A DNA stretch of 64,000 bases from Ensifer aridi (GTDB lineage Bacteria > Pseudomonadota > Alphaproteobacteria > Rhizobiales > Rhizobiaceae): contig NZ_LUAV01000038.1 of assembly GCF_002078505.1 (NCBI RefSeq), positions 1-64,000 of the forward strand. Reading direction: 5' to 3'. Below are positions 25,232-33,137 of the stretch, piece after piece. Numbering within the stretch: the first letter of the stretch is position 1; each line of letters begins with the position of its first letter. The notes under the pieces are model-generated. The model made no database searches. It was given only the letters and a program-made list of their open reading frames with translations, and had not been told where the DNA came from. A program made the position numbers and the translations under genes.

Positions 25232-25438
25232 ATGCCGATATCCTGGAACTACTGTTCCCAGTCCTTCCGCCCTGGTGAGATCGATTTGCTTGGCCGGGTT
25301 TTCGAACAGCTCTTGGAAGAACGTCAACTACCGAACTGCGGCGCACAAGCGGAAGCGCTCGCAGCGAGATTGATCTCAGTTTATCAATCGGGCGCACGCG
25401 ACGTGGAATTGCTGAAAAAGCTGACCCTGCACTCGTAA
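25232..25438 (+). CDS. Small rhizobial hypothetical protein
   Basis: A 68-aa helical protein, reading PGEIDLLGRVFEQLLEERQL and AALAARLISVYQSGARDVEL. The pattern resembles a common small hypothetical family in rhizobia with a conserved D-L-x-x-L-x-R-V-F-x-Q-L core and L-I-x-V-Y-Q-x-G end. ATG 25232 is preferred, since GAGGAG lies 9 bases before it, over the TTG at 25223. There is no enzymatic motif. It is convergent with the nanA-like operon; a regulatory or binding role is possible but unknown. Confidence 0.7.
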   Translation: MPISWNYCSQSFRPGEIDLLGRVFEQLLEERQLPNCGAQAEALAARLISVYQSGARDVELLKKLTLHS

Positions 25439-25478
25439 AGCGATGTGCAAAGCGGGCCGAGATAGGCGAGGCAGTAGA

Positions 25479-26378
25479 CTAAGCGCCTCTCGCCGCGCGA
25501 TTTTCGCGCCACGCGAGAACGGGCGCAATCGCTTCGCCAAGCGCCGCGAGATCCGAGGCTTCGATCTTTCGGAAGGGCCGCCGCGAAGGCCCGCAGGGGA
25601 CGCCCATAATGCCGAGCAACGCCTTGGAACCGGGCATAACGCCTACCTTGATCAGCATCTGGATCACCTTGTTCGCCATCTCCTGCAGGCGTCGGGCTTC
25701 CTCGATCTGTCCCTCGGCTGCGCATGTTCGCAGGTCAACGAACACGTCTCCCATGAAATTATAGGTCGTGCCGATCGCACCCTGAGCCCCCATCGCCAGG
25801 CCGGCGAGGCACATTTCGTCGTAGCCGTTGTAGACGATAGCCTCAGGCGCTGCATGACGGATGCGCTCGAGCTGGAACATGTCGCTCGATGTGTGCTTGA
25901 TACCGATGATATTGGGGTAGGAGAGGAGCTCGACCAGTTCAGGCAAGGTGAAGCCACTGGCGCGGGCGGGAAAATTGTAGACGATAAGCGGCAAGCCGGA
26001 GGCGTCAGCCAGCTCTCGATAGTGCGCCATAACCTCGGGCCGCGAGAAATCGTAGTAGAAGGGCGCGATCGCGGAGATTGCCTGGTAGCCGGCTTTGGCC
26101 GCGTGTTCTGAAAGCTGCAGCGCGTCCCTTGTTGCGATCGTGCCTATATGGGCGATCAGCCCGAGGCGGCCGGCCGCCGCTGCGGCGACATCAGCGAGGC
26201 AGGTCGCGCGCTCCTCGAGCGACTGCAGCATCGCTTCGCCCGAGCTGCCGCCGACATAGAGGCCGTCGACACCCAGTCCGACTTGAAACTCGACGAGCGG
26301 CCCGATCGCCTGCCGGTCGATGGCTTCGTCTTCGGAAAAGGGGGTAAGGAGGGCCGAATAAATCCCTTCGAGTTTCAT
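25479..26378 (-). CDS. nanA: N-acetylneuraminate lyase/DHDPS-family aldolase (NanA-like)
   Basis: A 299-aa class I aldolase of the DHDPS/NAL superfamily. The active-site Lys is in GIKHTSSDMFQLERI and the catalytic Tyr in VYNFPARASG. VGGSSGEAMLQS and GIKHTS-S-D are closer to sialic-acid lyase than to DapA. The reaction would cleave a sialic or related nonulosonic acid to an acyl-hexosamine and pyruvate. Start ATG 26378 is used; the frame upstream to 26510 overlaps the neighbouring gene. It is last in the TRAP-transporter operon. Confidence 0.75.
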   Translation of the reverse strand: MKLEGIYSALLTPFSEDEAIDRQAIGPLVEFQVGLGVDGLYVGGSSGEAMLQSLEERATCLADVAAAAAGRLGLIAHIGTIATRDALQLSEHAAKAGYQAISAIAPFYYDFSRPEVMAHYRELADASGLPLIVYNFPARASGFTLPELVELLSYPNIIGIKHTSSDMFQLERIRHAAPEAIVYNGYDEMCLAGLAMGAQGAIGTTYNFMGDVFVDLRTCAAEGQIEEARRLQEMANKVIQMLIKVGVMPGSKALLGIMGVPCGPSRRPFRKIEASDLAALGEAIAPVLAWRENRAARGA

Positions 26379-26392
26379 GGTTCCGTTCGCTT

Positions 26393-27328
26393 TCAAAGGC
26401 TTGGGGGGAAAAGTTCGGGCAGTTCGCGACGGGCCGCAGCGCCAAGCTGCAGAGTAGCCTCTTGCGGGGCGGAGGCGTAAGGCCAGAGAAGCTTGGGACC
26501 GATCGGGCACCAGCCGCCGGCGGCAGCCATCGCTTTGTCGAGAGCGGCGTTCGATAGGCCGTAGCGTGCGCCAAGCGGCAGGACATGCTCCTTCATGAAG
26601 CTGACGACGCGCGCCTCGAACGCGAGGGCGGCGTTCGGATCCTCACCGAGCTGCCACCACCACCGCATGGCGCCGGCAGGGCTCAGGCACGCGACATTGG
26701 AGTACGATCCGCGGCCACCCGCAAGGCAGCCGCTCGCCATGAAATGCCCCGGAATGAAGACGGAGAGATGTGTGAGCTTCCGGCGAAGCTCCTCGTACCA
26801 GATCTCGTCGCCTCCAGGTAGCTTCGCGCCGATAAGCATGGGCACAGCCGCCTTGAGCCTTGAGATCTCGTCGAGGCTCAGCCGGCGCTTGGCATGGGGC
26901 GGATTGTAGAGGACCAGCGGAATGTCGGGTGCCGTTGCCGCCATACCGACGAGGAAACGCTCCGCTTCGTCATAGCCGGGAGCCCACCAGTCAGGCAGGG
27001 TGACCTGAACCGCGTCGGGCCGTAGCGCTGCGACGCGGTTGAGCCGCTCGCGTGCGACGCGCGCGTTCGTGTGCGAGACGCCGATCTGGAAAGGCAGGGC
27101 AACGCTGCGGCAGAAATCGGCGACCACTTGGCTCAAGTGATCGAACTCTTCCTCGGTCTGGCTGTGGAATTCGCCCGCCGTACCATTGGTATAGATGCCG
27201 TGGAGGCCACTCCCGTGAAGCACGGCTAGCTGCTCTCGCAATGCGGTCCACTCGATCCCGCCTTTTTGATCGACCGGCAGCAGCACCGCTCCCCATACGC
27301 CTTCGGGTGGTTTGGCGGGCGGACTCAT
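26393..27328 (-). CDS. Second dihydrodipicolinate synthase-family lyase
   Basis: A 311-aa TIM-barrel aldolase with TNGTAGEFHSQTEEEFDHL, the catalytic Tyr in VLYNPPHAKRRLS, and the Schiff-base Lys in LIGAKLPGGDEIW. These are DHDPS-superfamily landmarks, but the sequence is divergent from both DapA and NanA. Such paralogues cleave or form keto-deoxy sugar acids. It starts 3 bp into the DctM-like gene end and precedes nanA by 14 bp, so it acts in the same pathway, perhaps on a sugar acid formed from the same imported compound. Confidence 0.8.
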   Translation of the reverse strand: MSPPAKPPEGVWGAVLLPVDQKGGIEWTALREQLAVLHGSGLHGIYTNGTAGEFHSQTEEEFDHLSQVVADFCRSVALPFQIGVSHTNARVARERLNRVAALRPDAVQVTLPDWWAPGYDEAERFLVGMAATAPDIPLVLYNPPHAKRRLSLDEISRLKAAVPMLIGAKLPGGDEIWYEELRRKLTHLSVFIPGHFMASGCLAGGRGSYSNVACLSPAGAMRWWWQLGEDPNAALAFEARVVSFMKEHVLPLGARYGLSNAALDKAMAAAGGWCPIGPKLLWPYASAPQEATLQLGAAARRELPELFPPSL

Positions 27329-28605
27329 CGATTGGCTCCGAGCATCTGGTCGGGAATGAAGGTGACGAGTGCTGGAAAGACGGTGATCAGCGCCAGGACG
27401 ATGATGAGCGGGATGAGCAGGGGAAGTATCCCGCGGGCAAGCACGCCGAAGGGGATGTTGGCGACTTTCGAGACCACGAACAGCGCGACCCCCATGGGGG
27501 GTGTCAATATGCCGATCATCAGGTTGAACACCACCATGACCCCGAAATGGACGGGATCGATGCCGTATTGAAGTGCGGTTGGAACCAGCACCGGCACGAT
27601 CAGAAGCAGGATCGCCAAGGCTTCGATGAAGGTGCCGAGCGCAAGCAGCATGAGGTTCACGAGGATCAGGAAAGTGAGGGGATCACTCGAATAATTGAGG
27701 AAGAACGCGGCGACATGCTGAGGCACCTGTTCCCGGGCGATCACATAGCCGAACAGGGACACGCCCATGATGAGAAGACCGACGGCGGCCGTATGGCTCA
27801 CGGTTTCGCGGAGCACCGTCACGAGTTTGGCGAAAGTGATTTCGCGGTAGACCACCACACCCAAAAAAAGAGCATAGGTGGCAGCGACCACAGCGGCCTC
27901 GGTCGGCGAAAATATCCCCGCAAAGATGCCGCCGATGATGATGAACGGCGTTATGAGCGGGCAGATCGCGCGCCAGAAAGTAGACCAGATCCGGCGAAGG
28001 CTCGCGCGCTGATCGGTCGGGTAGTTCCGCCGCCACGCGATGACATAGACCATGACCATGAGCGAGGCCGCGCAGAGGAGGCCAGGCACGATACCGCCCA
28101 GGAAAAGACCACCTATCGAGGTGTTGGCGATCACGCCGTAGACCACGAGGGGAATGGATGGCGGGATAAGCGGCCCGATGATGGCGGACGCGGCCGTAAT
28201 CGAACCGGAGAACTGTTCGTCATAGCCGGCGTCGCGCATGGCCTTGATCTCAAGCTGGCCGAGGCCGGCGGCATCGGCGACCGCCGAGCCGGACATGCCG
28301 GAGAACATCACGCTTGCCATGATGTTCACATGGCCGAGGCCGCCCCGGATGTGGCCGACAAGCGCCTTGGCGAAATCGAAAATGCGCTCTGTCACGCCGG
28401 AAAGATTCATCAGTTGAGCGGTGAGGATGAAGAAAGGGACGGCAAGCAGCGGAAAGCTGTTCAGGCCGGCGACCATGCGCTGCCCGGCAAAATTCAGTCC
28501 CGTGCCCTGCCAGAGCATATAGGCGAGCGCCGCCACGATCAGCGTGAAGCCGACCGGCATGCCGACGACCAGAAGAGCAAACCATCCGCCGAAGAGCGCC
28601 GTCAT
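27325..28605 (-). CDS. TRAP transporter large permease (DctM-like)
   Basis: A 426-aa membrane protein with about twelve hydrophobic segments. The DctM pattern starts GGWFALLVVGMPVGFTLIVA and includes the MFSGMSGSAVADAAGLG signature, IGPLIPPSIPLVVYGVIAN and PTEAAVVAATYALFLGV. With the DctQ-like and DctP-like proteins it imports a carboxylate-type solute, driven by the sodium or proton gradient. It abuts the DctQ gene by one base and overlaps the aldolase gene by 4 bp. Operon context suggests sialic-type or other sugar-acid substrate. Confidence 0.92.
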   Translation of the reverse strand: MTALFGGWFALLVVGMPVGFTLIVAALAYMLWQGTGLNFAGQRMVAGLNSFPLLAVPFFILTAQLMNLSGVTERIFDFAKALVGHIRGGLGHVNIMASVMFSGMSGSAVADAAGLGQLEIKAMRDAGYDEQFSGSITAASAIIGPLIPPSIPLVVYGVIANTSIGGLFLGGIVPGLLCAASLMVMVYVIAWRRNYPTDQRASLRRIWSTFWRAICPLITPFIIIGGIFAGIFSPTEAAVVAATYALFLGVVVYREITFAKLVTVLRETVSHTAAVGLLIMGVSLFGYVIAREQVPQHVAAFFLNYSSDPLTFLILVNLMLLALGTFIEALAILLLIVPVLVPTALQYGIDPVHFGVMVVFNLMIGILTPPMGVALFVVSKVANIPFGVLARGILPLLIPLIIVLALITVFPALVTFIPDQMLGANR

Positions 28606-29124
28606 CTAGAGATACCTTTCGGAAGGTGCGTCGGCGACCGGATGGCCGCCGCTCAAAAGCGTTCGGGCATCCCGCGCCATCACAAGCATGATGCGGACAG
28701 CAGCAAGCGCCCCGAACACCGGCAAAGCTCCGTAGAGCCAGGATTCCGGCACGCCGATCGCGATCGACATCACCTTATGAGCGCGCATGGCGCCGAAGGT
28801 GCCGTAGTAGACGAGGATGAGAAGGGCTCCGAGCACCAGAAGGTCAAGAACAAGGCGCAGGATGAGCTGCGCCCGTTCGGCAAGCATCATCGGCACGATG
28901 TCCATAGTGATGTGCGTCCGCGAGGTGATACCCTCCGCCGCACCAAGCGCCACCAACCACACGAAGGCATAGCGCGCCGCCTCCTCTGTCCAGAACAACG
29001 GATCGCGGAGGATGAACCGCGTGGCGATCTGCAGCGCGATCACGATGAAGGCGAAGACCAGAAGGATCGCCGCCAGGGTCTCTTCGAGGTGGGCAAGCCT
29101 GCGCCACCGGCTTGGATTGGCCAT
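28606..29124 (-). CDS. TRAP transporter small permease (DctQ-like)
   Basis: A 172-aa membrane protein with four hydrophobic segments. DctQ features are LHLEETLAAILLVFAFIVIA-like first helix (H-L-E-E-T-L-A), FWTEEAARYAFVWLVALGAA and EGITSRTHITMDIVP, all typical of the small TRAP subunit. It forms the membrane complex with DctM. It lies between the dctP-like and dctM-like genes in the same operon. Confidence 0.9.
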   Translation of the reverse strand: MANPSRWRRLAHLEETLAAILLVFAFIVIALQIATRFILRDPLFWTEEAARYAFVWLVALGAAEGITSRTHITMDIVPMMLAERAQLILRLVLDLLVLGALLILVYYGTFGAMRAHKVMSIAIGVPESWLYGALPVFGALAAVRIMLVMARDARTLLSGGHPVADAPSERYL

Positions 29125-29157
29125 AGCTGAAATCTCGCATTAGAGGGGCGCTGCCGC

Positions 29158-30129
29158 TCAACGGAGATCGAGCAGTTTCTGCACCGTGCCGGCACCGAAC
29201 TTCTCGTCGAGATCCTCATAGACAGGCTTCATCGCCTCCCGGAAAGCCGCTTTGTCCGGCTCTACGACGGTGATGTCGCGCTCGCGGAACGCGTCGACGA
29301 GGCTCGCTTCCTTTTCCCTGACCAGCTTGTTGTTGAGCGCGCCGCCCGCCTCAAAAGCTTCCATCACGACCTGCTGGTCGGCTGGGTCGAGCGCGTTCCA
29401 TGTGTCCTCCGACATGAGGATGAGCTGGTCCTGCACCAAGTGCCCGGTCAGCGAGACATGTGACTGTACTTCGGTGAACTTCATCGCGTCGATAATCGGC
29501 AGCGGGTTTTCCTGGCCGTCGACCTGATTGGTTTGAAGCGCAAGATAGACCTCCGCGAAAGCCACTGGCGTGGGGCTTGCTCCCATTGCCTTCGCCCAGG
29601 TGAGTAGCGGCGCCGAGTTCGGCACGCGCAACTTCATGCCGGCGAAATCGGCGGGCTTTTCGATCGGCTTCTTTGCAGTCGTATGCCGCGTCCCAAAATA
29701 CCAGGAATCGACCACGCGCCATTTGTGCTCGGTTCGCATCTCCTCGACGATTCCCTTACCCCAATCCGAGGCGATGATCTTTTGAAGGTGATCGAAATCG
29801 CTGACCACATAAGCTGTGCTCGCCACCACGGCGCGGGGAACCCAAGCATCCATTCCCCCGAACGGATTGAGCGTGAAGTCAAGCTCGCCGAGCGTGACTT
29901 GCTCCATCATCTCGGTAAAGGTTCCGAGCTGCGAATTCGGGAAGATCTCCAGAGTCAGCCGGCCGCCGGACTTCTCCTTGATGATACGCGCCGCCTCGGT
30001 GACGCCCTCGAATTGCGGGTCGCCGGCAGTGCCCTGCATGCCCAGCCGCAACGTGCGCGCCTCCTGAGCGGATACTTGGGACGCCATGAGAAGGCCCGCG
30101 AGCGCGAGCGAAATCAATCCTGTTTTCAT
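29158..30129 (-). CDS. TRAP transporter solute-binding protein (DctP-like)
   Basis: A 323-aa periplasmic protein, with signal peptide MKTGLISLALAGLLMASQ and cleavage near VSAQEA. The DctP fold is seen in LEIFPNSQLGTFTEMMEQVT, the substrate-carboxylate Arg region in FAGMKLRVPNSAPLL, and EVYLALQTNQVDGQENPLP. Start ATG 30129 has GGGAGGAG upstream. It is downstream of the nanR-like gene by 28 bp and upstream of dctQ. It determines the specificity of import, plausibly a sialic acid or related sugar acid. Confidence 0.9.
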   Translation of the reverse strand: MKTGLISLALAGLLMASQVSAQEARTLRLGMQGTAGDPQFEGVTEAARIIKEKSGGRLTLEIFPNSQLGTFTEMMEQVTLGELDFTLNPFGGMDAWVPRAVVASTAYVVSDFDHLQKIIASDWGKGIVEEMRTEHKWRVVDSWYFGTRHTTAKKPIEKPADFAGMKLRVPNSAPLLTWAKAMGASPTPVAFAEVYLALQTNQVDGQENPLPIIDAMKFTEVQSHVSLTGHLVQDQLILMSEDTWNALDPADQQVVMEAFEAGGALNNKLVREKEASLVDAFRERDITVVEPDKAAFREAMKPVYEDLDEKFGAGTVQKLLDLR

Positions 30130-30157
30130 CGAATGCTCCTCCCTTGTCGTGTCGCCC

Positions 30158-30859
30158 TTATGGGCTTTTTCGCCTGTATTTACGTTCCGCACTCTCCAGA
30201 TGTTCGCGCATGACGCGGCCGGCACGCTCCGGATCGCGGGCGCGGATTGCCTCTACGATCGCCACATGCCCCTCGAAACTCTCCCTGTTCGAAATCTCCG
30301 GCTGAACCGGCAGGGGCCGCTGGCTGATCAGCCAATCGACGAAAGCGTCGTGAACCGCGATAAAAATGGGATTTGACACCATCTCGGTCAGCGTCCGATG
30401 AAAGGCTACGTCGGTCATCGCAAAGGCGCGGGCCTTGCCGATGGCGACCTCGTTGCGGGCAAGCGCGGCCTCGATTGTCTCGATCTGCTCTGCCGTGGCG
30501 TGCGCAGCGAGGTGGCGCGCGCAGCCCTCCTCCAGAAACAGTCGCGCCTGCTCGAAATTGGCGACCCCCTCCGGCCGGCCGAGCAGCATGCGCGCGGCGC
30601 CTGCGAGCGAGGACAGGAAATGATCCGGCGTCGGCCGGGTGACCTTGGCACGTTCGCCAGTGTTGATCTTCACCAGCCCCATGCGCTCCAAGGCGTAGAG
30701 CGCTTCCCGGATCGAGGGGCGCCCCACTCCGAACATTTCCATGAGGTCGCGCTCCGAAGGAAGCATGGTGCCCAGAGGATAGACCTCCTCGCGGATCATT
30801 TCCTCGAGCCGGAGCCTCACTTCGTCGGACAGTTTCTTGCGGACAGTAAGAGTAGTCAT
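30158..30859 (-). CDS. nanR: GntR/FCD-family regulator, NanR-like
   Basis: A 233-aa regulator with an N-terminal winged helix (RLEEMIREEVYPLGTMLPSE followed by FGVGRPSIREALYALERMGL) and an FCD ligand domain (MTDVAFHRTLTEMVSNPIFI). The sequence around GRPSIREALYALERMGLVKI matches NanR and FadR-type proteins, and the gene heads a transporter plus NanA-like operon, which fits NanR control of sialic-acid use. It starts at ATG 30859. Its probable operator lies directly upstream. It may respond to sialic acid or another sugar acid. Confidence 0.82.
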   Translation of the reverse strand: MTTLTVRKKLSDEVRLRLEEMIREEVYPLGTMLPSERDLMEMFGVGRPSIREALYALERMGLVKINTGERAKVTRPTPDHFLSSLAGAARMLLGRPEGVANFEQARLFLEEGCARHLAAHATAEQIETIEAALARNEVAIGKARAFAMTDVAFHRTLTEMVSNPIFIAVHDAFVDWLISQRPLPVQPEISNRESFEGHVAIVEAIRARDPERAGRVMREHLESAERKYRRKSP

Positions 30860-30873
30860 GGTCTAACTATTAA

Positions 30874-30884
30874 GGTGTTATACC
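30874..30884. promoter_or_regulatory. Putative NanR/FadR-type operator before the nan-like operon
   Basis: GGTGTTATACC lies 15 bp before the regulator start. It is a near-perfect inverted repeat (GGTGT/ATACC) and contains GGTATA on the minus strand, the core recognised by E. coli NanR. Only one copy is obvious. Confidence 0.45.
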
Positions 30885-30995
30885 ACGTCCGTCAAGCGGT
30901 GCCGGTAGGCCCATACGCCGCCTGCCCGTGTAAGGTTCGAACCTCTTCAAGGCGTTCGACGACGCCTTGTGAAACCCTACTTCGAGCTTTATATA

Positions 30996-31030
30996 TGATG
31001 CGTGATGCGTGATGCGTGATGCGTGATGGG
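30996..31030. repeat. Heptanucleotide tandem repeat (TGATGCG)4 plus TGATGGG
   Basis: Four exact copies of TGATGCG and one variant (TGATGGG) run to 31030, six bases before the vapB ATG. Each unit contains ATG and TGA in shifting frames. Such seven-base repeats are prone to slippage, so copy number may alter spacing to the antitoxin start. Confidence 0.85.
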
Positions 31031-31036
31031 GCAGAT

Positions 31037-31264
31037 ATGAGAACGACCCTGGCGATTGATGATGATGTCCTGATCGCGGCCAAAGCCATGGCAGCTCAGC
31101 AGCGCCGTAGCGTCGGCGAGGTCATTTCCGAGCTGGCGAGGCGTTCTCTGCGCCGGCCGCGCAGCGGCGGTGAGCGCAACGGAATCCCTCTTCTTTCACC
31201 TCGACCGGATGCGCCGCCGGTGACGCTCGAAATAGTCAACGCCTTGCGTGACGAACTGCCGTGA
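31037..31264 (+). CDS. vapB: VapB-like antitoxin, ribbon-helix-helix type
   Basis: A 75-aa antitoxin. The N-terminus RTTLAIDDDVLIAAKAMAAQ with SVGEVISELARRSLR is the RHH DNA-binding unit of small type II antitoxins, and the C-terminal PDAPPVTLEIVNALRDELP is the toxin-binding tail. ATG 31037 is chosen since the extra codons to 31016 lie in the tandem repeat. Its stop overlaps the vapC GTG by four bases. It neutralises the PIN toxin and represses the pair. Confidence 0.85.
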   Translation: MRTTLAIDDDVLIAAKAMAAQQRRSVGEVISELARRSLRRPRSGGERNGIPLLSPRPDAPPVTLEIVNALRDELP

Positions 31265-31698
31265 CTTTCCTGCTCGACGTCAATGTGCTGATTGCCTTGA
31301 TCGATCCTGGCCATGTAGCCCATGATGATACGCACGAGTGGTTCGCAGCGACCGGACAGAGTGCGTGGGCTACTTGCCCGATTACTGAAAATGGCGTCAT
31401 CCGGATTGTCGGCAGTCCCAAATACCCCAACTCTCCCGGCTCACCGTCACTTGTGATGGAGATCGTGGGCAAATTGCGGGCGCTCCCCGGCCACTGTTTT
31501 TGGCCGGATGATATGAGCCTCGTCGGGTCAGGTGATATCGCTGCCGCAAAAATCCTGACGTCGGGCCAGGTAACGGATACCTATCTACTTGCGCTCGCAA
31601 AGGCGCATGGTGGCCAGTTGGCGACATTCGATCGCAAGCTGTCAGCAGCGGCGGTCATAAGGGGCAATTCTGCCTTGCACCTGATCACCGGCAATTAG
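31261..31698 (+). CDS. vapC: VapC-type PIN-domain ribonuclease toxin
   Basis: A 145-aa PIN protein. The acidic residues are Asp6 in LLDVNVLIALID, Glu43 in CPITENGVIRIV, Asp106 in VTDTYLLALAK and Asp124 in LATFDRKL. CPITENG and the D-T-Y-L-L-A-L-A-K motif place it in a distinct VapC subgroup from the one at 12041. Start is GTG 31261, overlapping the antitoxin gene. Intact motifs suggest an active RNase. Confidence 0.9.
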   Translation: MTFLLDVNVLIALIDPGHVAHDDTHEWFAATGQSAWATCPITENGVIRIVGSPKYPNSPGSPSLVMEIVGKLRALPGHCFWPDDMSLVGSGDIAAAKILTSGQVTDTYLLALAKAHGGQLATFDRKLSAAAVIRGNSALHLITGN

Positions 31699-31777
31699 GA
31701 CTCGGATGCCTTAGAAGAGACGTCGCGCATCGCCGGCATGCTGCGCCTTCCCAAAGCGGAGGCACAGGCGGAGCGAC

Positions 31778-31802
31778 GGAACATCGCCCTACCGCCTACG
31801 TT
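31778..31802 (+). promoter_or_regulatory. EcfG/RpoE2-type promoter upstream of the ROK gene
   Basis: GGAAC, 16 bases, then CGTT, a perfect match to the alphaproteobacterial general-stress sigma consensus (GGAAC-N16/17-CGTT). It lies about 55 bp before the GTG start at 31858. Confidence 0.7.
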
Positions 31803-31857
31803 GTAACTTCACGCTACGATCCTGTGAGCAGTGGCGAGACGTCATAGAGGAGGCAGC

Positions 31858-32940
31858 GTGGGCAAATCCGAGAAAGAGAAGCCGAACGGCGCGCCGCTCG
31901 GCCATGGCGCAGATGATCTGCCTTCAGTGATAGTCGACGACTACAATATGGGACTCCGCGACGGGGATAGCTTCCTTGGCGACCGGGCCAATAAATTTGC
32001 TTTTCGAGAAAAGCTCGATACGTGGCGTGAGCGGGTGCGAAAGGGTGGCGCCGATCCGCTCGGAAAGACTTCGAGCAGAGATTTATCCAAGAAGGAGATC
32101 GACGCGCTTCTCAACGGTGAGGACAAGGAGGCGGCTGCCCTCATTCTCGGAGCCGTCGACGATTTCGCGGCCGAGCTTGCGAAGGTTCTCGGCAGGTTTT
32201 TGGACCAGGAAAGTTGGAAGAATACTGAGCGCGTCGTGATCGGCGGCGGCTTCAGCGCGAGTGCCGTCGGCGAGCTCGCGATCGCGCGAGCATTGGTGCT
32301 GCTGAAGTCTCAGGGTTACGAAATAGATGTCACGCCGATCGCTCACCATCCGGACGATGCAGGACTGATCGGCGCGGCCCACCTCATGCCGCCCTGGATG
32401 CTAAAGGGTCATAAGGCGATGCTTGCCATCGACCTCGGCGGCACCAATGTTCGCGTGGGCATTGTCGAGCTTCGTTTGAAGGACGAGGCGGACCTTAGCA
32501 AAGCCAAGGTCTGGAAGTCCGACATCTGGCGTCACGCCGATGATAGACCCAATCGGAACACTACGATCGAACGTCTCGTCACCATGGTCGAAAAGCTTAT
32601 TGCCAAGGCAGACAAAGCCGACCTCAAGCTGGCACCCGTAATTGGAGTTGCCTGCCCGGGTGTCATAAACGCGGACGGGTCGATTCTGCGCGGCGGACAG
32701 AACCTGCCGGGCGGCAACTGGGAAAGCGAGCACTTCAATCTGCCTCTCGTCCTGAAGAAAGCCCTACCACAGATTGGCGAAGAGGAAGCCTTTGTGATCA
32801 TGCACAACGACGCAGTCGTTCAGGGGCTTTCCCAGGTACCCTTCATGCGCGACTGCTCGGACTGGGGAATTCTGACGATCGGCACGGGTCTGGGCAACGC
32901 TCACTTCCACAACAAGCGCGAAAATCGCGATGAGGCTTGA
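31858..32940 (+). CDS. Circularly permuted ROK-family sugar kinase-like protein
   Basis: A 360-aa ROK-like protein with reversed halves. Residues about 60-185 look like the C-terminal end of a ROK kinase (RVVIGGGFSASAVGELAIAR, then DDAGLIGAAHLMP). Then follows the ROK N-terminal domain: AMLAIDLGGTNVRVGIVELR with the ATP phosphate-binding DxGGT, VACPGVINADG and MHNDAVVQGLS with the catalytic-type Asp, ending at ILTIGTGLGNAHF. The usual zinc-binding C-x-C-G-x-x-G-C segment is absent. GTG 31858 has GAGGAGGCAGC before it. Sugar kinase activity is possible but unproven; expression appears stress-controlled by the promoter at 31778. Confidence 0.75.
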   Translation: MGKSEKEKPNGAPLGHGADDLPSVIVDDYNMGLRDGDSFLGDRANKFAFREKLDTWRERVRKGGADPLGKTSSRDLSKKEIDALLNGEDKEAAALILGAVDDFAAELAKVLGRFLDQESWKNTERVVIGGGFSASAVGELAIARALVLLKSQGYEIDVTPIAHHPDDAGLIGAAHLMPPWMLKGHKAMLAIDLGGTNVRVGIVELRLKDEADLSKAKVWKSDIWRHADDRPNRNTTIERLVTMVEKLIAKADKADLKLAPVIGVACPGVINADGSILRGGQNLPGGNWESEHFNLPLVLKKALPQIGEEEAFVIMHNDAVVQGLSQVPFMRDCSDWGILTIGTGLGNAHFHNKRENRDEA

Positions 32941-33137
32941 GGCTGCTGCATGTCGCACGATGCGTACAGCGTTCGACGACACGCATGCAAACAAATCGCG
33001 TCGCGCGCGTCAGCGAATTGCTTTATCGGGGGCCGCCCCGCGAAAAGGACGCTTCTGAATACGCCCGGACATCGCAGGCGGCATTGCCGGACAGACTGCC
33101 GGACTGAGATCCAACGAGGGGCGTGCAGATACTGCCG
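32941..33137. other. Intergenic, nothing supported
   Basis: A convergent spacer between the ROK gene and the DUF2269 gene. No small gene, clear terminator or repeat was seen. Confidence 0.5.

Noticed and set aside
24848..25327. A 159-codon minus-strand frame
   Set aside because: It overlaps the better supported small gene at 25232 on the other strand and shows no recognised domain; only a weak hydrophobic patch.
27052..29130. A 692-codon open frame on the plus strand
   Set aside because: It lies fully antisense to the TRAP permease genes and the aldolase gene, is charged and repetitive (His/Asp/Arg rich), and matches the shadow pattern of high-GC genes.
30996..31030. CRISPR-like repeat
   Set aside because: Seven-base units are contiguous with no spacers; this is a microsatellite. 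No CRISPR array or cas gene was seen anywhere.
31858..32940. ROK protein as NanK of the nan-like operon
   Set aside because: It is separated by a vapBC pair, on the opposite strand, has its own stress promoter and permuted order, so operon function with NanA is not supported.
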